Assembly: GCA_965230665.1 (NCBI GenBank)
Contig: CBDDLM010000004.1
Span: forward strand, 2,170,001 to 2,234,000
Direction of reading: 5' to 3'
DNA: 64,000 nt
DNA from: JAGNRR01 sp965230665
GTDB lineage: Bacteria; Bacteroidota; Bacteroidia; Chitinophagales; Chitinophagaceae
The notes below the pieces were generated by a model. That model was given only the letters and a program-made list of their open reading frames with translations. It made no database searches and was not told where the DNA came from. Within the stretch, counting starts at the first letter, position 1; the number at the start of each line of letters is the position of its first letter. This document shows, piece by piece, positions 62,001-64,000 of the stretch. Made by a program: the position numbers and the translations under genes.

Positions 62001-64000
62001 TTATGCTCTAGCTAGCAATTGGACTCCAAATAGAAATACACCAGCACCAACCGATATTCTTACTTTTAGTAATGGCGGTATTGATACAGTGGTAAATGTA
62101 CAATCTGAAAATATTACAGGACTACAATTTACTAATAATACCGAGATTCATTTGCAACCCAGCCAAGGAGGGCTGACTACCTTAAGGTTGCGTTCTGATT
62201 TTGATATAACAACAGATGAATTATTTATAGAAAATGGTTCGGCGTTATTTTTAGATGGGATCTTGGGCGACTTTTCTTTAAGTTCAGATTATCAACCCAC
62301 TGCTCAAGTTAATGCATTAGTAGATGGGCGATTCGAAGTGTTAAGTTTTTGGCCAAACAATAATAATCATTATACAAACAACGCTCAACTAGGTTTTGTA
62401 GATGGAATTGTTAGTAGCTCAGGAGTAGTTGCTGCTGGTGGTTCTTTAGGTGGAGGCGGTTTTTCTGGGAGTATTGATGTAAAAGGAACCTACGAGCATA
62501 AATATACTGAAGTAGCAGGTGATGAGCCATTGTTTAATTTCCTTGATAGTTCTACTTATAAAATAATTGGATATACAACGTATGGGTCTCCTATGAATTT
62601 ACCTTTGAATTGTTATAACCTAGTTTATGATTGTCCTAATCAACTTTCTAATCCATATGTAAGAAATAGTCTTGTAAATGTAAGAGGAGAGTTTTCTATG
62701 GTATCAACGGGAGTTGGTCAACTTGGGGTAGATGGGTTCTACGATCAAGTCTTTAACGTTGGATCTTATAATCAAACTGGTGGAAAATTTGTACTATCGT
62801 TAAGTTCGTCATCTCCAGAAGTGTTGTTAAATGTTACTCGAGATTTTAGCCAGACGGGTGGTACAATATCTTCGAATGGATCAGGGAATAGTAGACCAAA
62901 AATAAAATTTTCAGGTATAGATAGCGTTCAGGATGTCTCATTCTTTTCAACAGCTCCAGCTGGCCAGCTGAGCTATCAGATATCTAATCCATTCGGGATC
63001 AACTTGTCTCTGAATGGAGCGACTACCTCTGATTTTGATATCAACGATAATGGTTCTTTAATCATTTCTACATCGAATCCTAATCCGATAAACACATCAC
63101 TTGCAATTAAATATGGAACACAAAGCTCATCGCTCATCTATGAATTTGACAAGGACATAACCGCTACTTCTTCTGTGTTCACTACTTCTAATCCACCTCA
63201 GTTCTTAGTTATTGATATCGACAGTAATAACGCATTGACATTGCCGTTTAATAGAACAATACCTAAAAGACTAAGTATGATAAAAGGTAATATTGATATT
63301 GGTGCTAATGTTTTAACATTAGGCTCGAGTGCGGCAAGTGTCGGAGAGTTGGATTATACGTCTGGAAGAATAATTACAACAACCGGTAATTTTACTAGGT
63401 GGTTCTCGAATAATGGTTTGCCCACTTCGGCAGGAATAGGAATAGGGTATTTTCCAATGGGCACGAACGCATCAGATAGAGGGGTTGCTGTTTATTTTAC
63501 ATCAAGTGGTGCCATTACAACCCCAGGAACTATAAGTGTTGGTCATGCTGATGATTTTACGTATACTTCTGGACTCAGTATTCCTGATGGAACAACCACT
63601 TTAACAGATAGAACTAATGCGTCTTGGAGTGTAAACGACGGTAATGGGCTGGTCCTTTTGGGTACATCCTTAAACCTTTCTGTGAGTACGGAAGATGTAT
63701 TTAATGCAGTTAACCCAAACTCATTGCATTTGTCAAAAGCAAGTACTGTTGTTGGAACACATGTTACAGCCTCTGGAACGAACCCGCAGGTTCAAGTAAA
63801 TAGAATAGGTTTATCTCAGGCCGATCTGGTTGGAGACTTTCATATAGCAACAGACACTCCGCTAAGTACAGTTATTATTTCTGTTAATACGGGTAATTGG
63901 AATATAGGTTCTACTTGGAATACTGGTACTGTTCCTTCTGCTAATGATAACGTAATTATTGCAAATGGAACAACTGTTACTCAGAATACAGTTAACGCTG
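59044..64000 (+). CDS. giant secreted repeat protein, 5' part (continues past the window)
   Basis: Open for at least 1652 codons from ATG 59044 without a stop. It starts MKRPLFSKNLLLVFLFVGAF (signal peptide). Residues about 20-240 form a beta-sandwich-like domain (FNFVMNDSAYSSVYVSMNGFISLGG in parts). A fibronectin-like part follows, then long stretches of G8-like beta-helix modules (YTWVRTSGSWDFGADTNWSP, YTWTGAVDSNYALASNWTP, NTGNWNIGSTWNTGTVPSAND in parts). The composition (Ser, Thr, Asn, Gly) fits a surface adhesin. A T9SS sorting domain is expected at its missing end but is not seen here. Confidence 0.85.
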   Translation, partial: MKRPLFSKNLLLVFLFVGAFNLDGAGQFISSYSFSQSTGTYNSITGTTLGSGTGLDNQRYAVNLPFNFVMNDSAYSSVYVSMNGFISLGGNPGSGHWMIQSNAGGFQVISGFDYDLASLNTSTRLSHTTTGTAPNRVFTAQWENMGVTGTTALDASFQIKLYETSNNIEIVYGNISLATGSNISVQLGLRGRTNTEFACRASNSSAWSSTTSGFNNTGNIMYTGGFDPPNGITYTYTAPPVCSIPNQASMLILTPATNNISGTFTPSSSTSAQYLVVANQGTVLSANPIDGTTYSVNDSIGNGKVIYKGSSTSFTHSSLPQNTPYSYTVFSFRAGACMLGPVYNTNAPLVGNDTTLGPHKYTWVRTSGSWDFGADTNWSPHRTVPNSLDTLIFDNGGTFTATDVSNQLNGVIRITGNTNVTFNAWLPSSISILWIQKEFTIDSGSTLNLGGTGSLELDCAYQFSTSGTITTNIHGVLNLQNNSIMDVNSSTVTCSGTIRASGAGAVIQNYAPERLVFTNTGVYEHSPNGGVIPEAIYMPNSTVLVNGVTSNLPSVELGQNFGNFIWDCPTQSTDLNINIKLDTIEGNLRLLNTNSHRLTYSSSNKYLTVFGDFEQTNSDITLRNANFYGNLILNNGDLHIISGIHNVHGNVTQNVAHTFTSSGYSTPSRWVLKGSHHQNLNIGGTFASPINYILENPQGATLTGIISVTNNRSVRIKSGGFSGNGFFSYGTTGSKLEYVASSPITASAVEWSVNAQPSEIVIDISGAAPNNKVWLPGDRTFLGKLNMVNGVLALGDKNLTIDSNGFITISNTSNPSTNRFIAVDSTGSLRSAIKPVTSGTFMRNYPIGDLEGTHQESAMNMSVTNNPVKRYLTFNLKNKKHPNETAPTNYLNRYWTITDDHPTTPFSYILNVATPRADVMGNKHLVLNKWTNNTWEQLLFTTSVSTLFSEMYFNKVNSSSVPISGDYTGREAVYTNYTWTGAVDSNYALASNWTPNRNTPAPTDILTFSNGGIDTVVNVQSENITGLQFTNNTEIHLQPSQGGLTTLRLRSDFDITTDELFIENGSALFLDGILGDFSLSSDYQPTAQVNALVDGRFEVLSFWPNNNNHYTNNAQLGFVDGIVSSSGVVAAGGSLGGGGFSGSIDVKGTYEHKYTEVAGDEPLFNFLDSSTYKIIGYTTYGSPMNLPLNCYNLVYDCPNQLSNPYVRNSLVNVRGEFSMVSTGVGQLGVDGFYDQVFNVGSYNQTGGKFVLSLSSSSPEVLLNVTRDFSQTGGTISSNGSGNSRPKIKFSGIDSVQDVSFFSTAPAGQLSYQISNPFGINLSLNGATTSDFDINDNGSLIISTSNPNPINTSLAIKYGTQSSSLIYEFDKDITATSSVFTTSNPPQFLVIDIDSNNALTLPFNRTIPKRLSMIKGNIDIGANVLTLGSSAASVGELDYTSGRIITTTGNFTRWFSNNGLPTSAGIGIGYFPMGTNASDRGVAVYFTSSGAITTPGTISVGHADDFTYTSGLSIPDGTTTLTDRTNASWSVNDGNGLVLLGTSLNLSVSTEDVFNAVNPNSLHLSKASTVVGTHVTASGTNPQVQVNRIGLSQADLVGDFHIATDTPLSTVIISVNTGNWNIGSTWNTGTVPSANDNVIIANGTTVTQNTVNA

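Noticed and set aside
1..64000. CRISPR arrays, rRNA and tRNA genes
   Set aside because: No regularly spaced direct repeats and no rRNA or tRNA hallmarks were seen on either strand.

Overview
The window looks like chromosome of a Bacteroidota bacterium, most likely in the Flavobacteriales. Several secreted proteins end in the C-terminal sorting domain of the type IX secretion system (T9SS). The DNA is AT-rich, and genes typical of the phylum are present: a LytS-type kinase with a periplasmic propeller, DUF6702, M1 and S9 secreted peptidases, and a MerC/Fur pair. The genus cannot be fixed from the sequence alone. No rRNA, tRNA or CRISPR array was seen.

Bases 1-22189 hold a 21.4-kb integrated element that splits comM, the YifB-type AAA+ gene involved in natural transformation. 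The 5' part of comM is at 1-338 and the 3' part at 21703-22189. Joining them at a shared TG dinucleotide restores an in-frame comM. The element is bounded by perfect 18-bp inverted arms, the layout expected of a large serine integrase attP. It carries that integrase at its left end (304-1797), a RuvC-like protein, XRE regulators, a RepO-like protein, a second serine recombinase, a SRAP/HMCES protein facing a degenerate SRAP relative, and two VirD4/HerA-type ATPases, one fused to a nuclease-like domain. It also carries an SSS transporter/hydrolase/membrane-protein operon, an ELWxxDGT T9SS protein, lipoproteins, a GIY-YIG protein and two lysine-rich peptides. I found no relaxase and no VirB4. 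In the predicted excised circle the integrase frame runs through attP into the XRE gene at the right end.

Bases 22190-31780 are an accretion zone. A second attR-like site with its own XRE gene (26014-26484) is followed by a second comM 3' half (to 26949), and a third, decayed comM 3' end lies at 31553-31776. Between them are a truncated kinase gene (22452-22766) that is about 98 percent identical to the intact gene at 28510-31410, a DUF3800 protein, a pentapeptide-repeat membrane protein and a LamG/T9SS protein. Further decayed XRE/att remnants at about 47430-47536, 51720-52031, 55225-55295 and 55345-55515 show that comparable insertions kept arriving further downstream.

Bases 31783-47232 are ordinary chromosome: an NGxxIG-repeat surface protein, M1 and S9 peptidases, a MerC/Fur pair with a double palindromic operator, a MarR-type regulator with two probable targets that share an AAGGAATCCTAA-like motif, and a tight four-gene cluster. 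That cluster encodes an AurF-like diiron oxygenase, an OleA-like ketosynthase, an OleC-like ligase and an OleD-like reductase. Bases 47645-57042 hold two related AraC-hydrolase units, each preceded by an XRE/att remnant, then a membrane protein, a SRPBCC protein and a TetR regulator. The window ends with a DinB-GNAT fusion and the first 1652 codons of a giant secreted repeat protein that runs off the edge.
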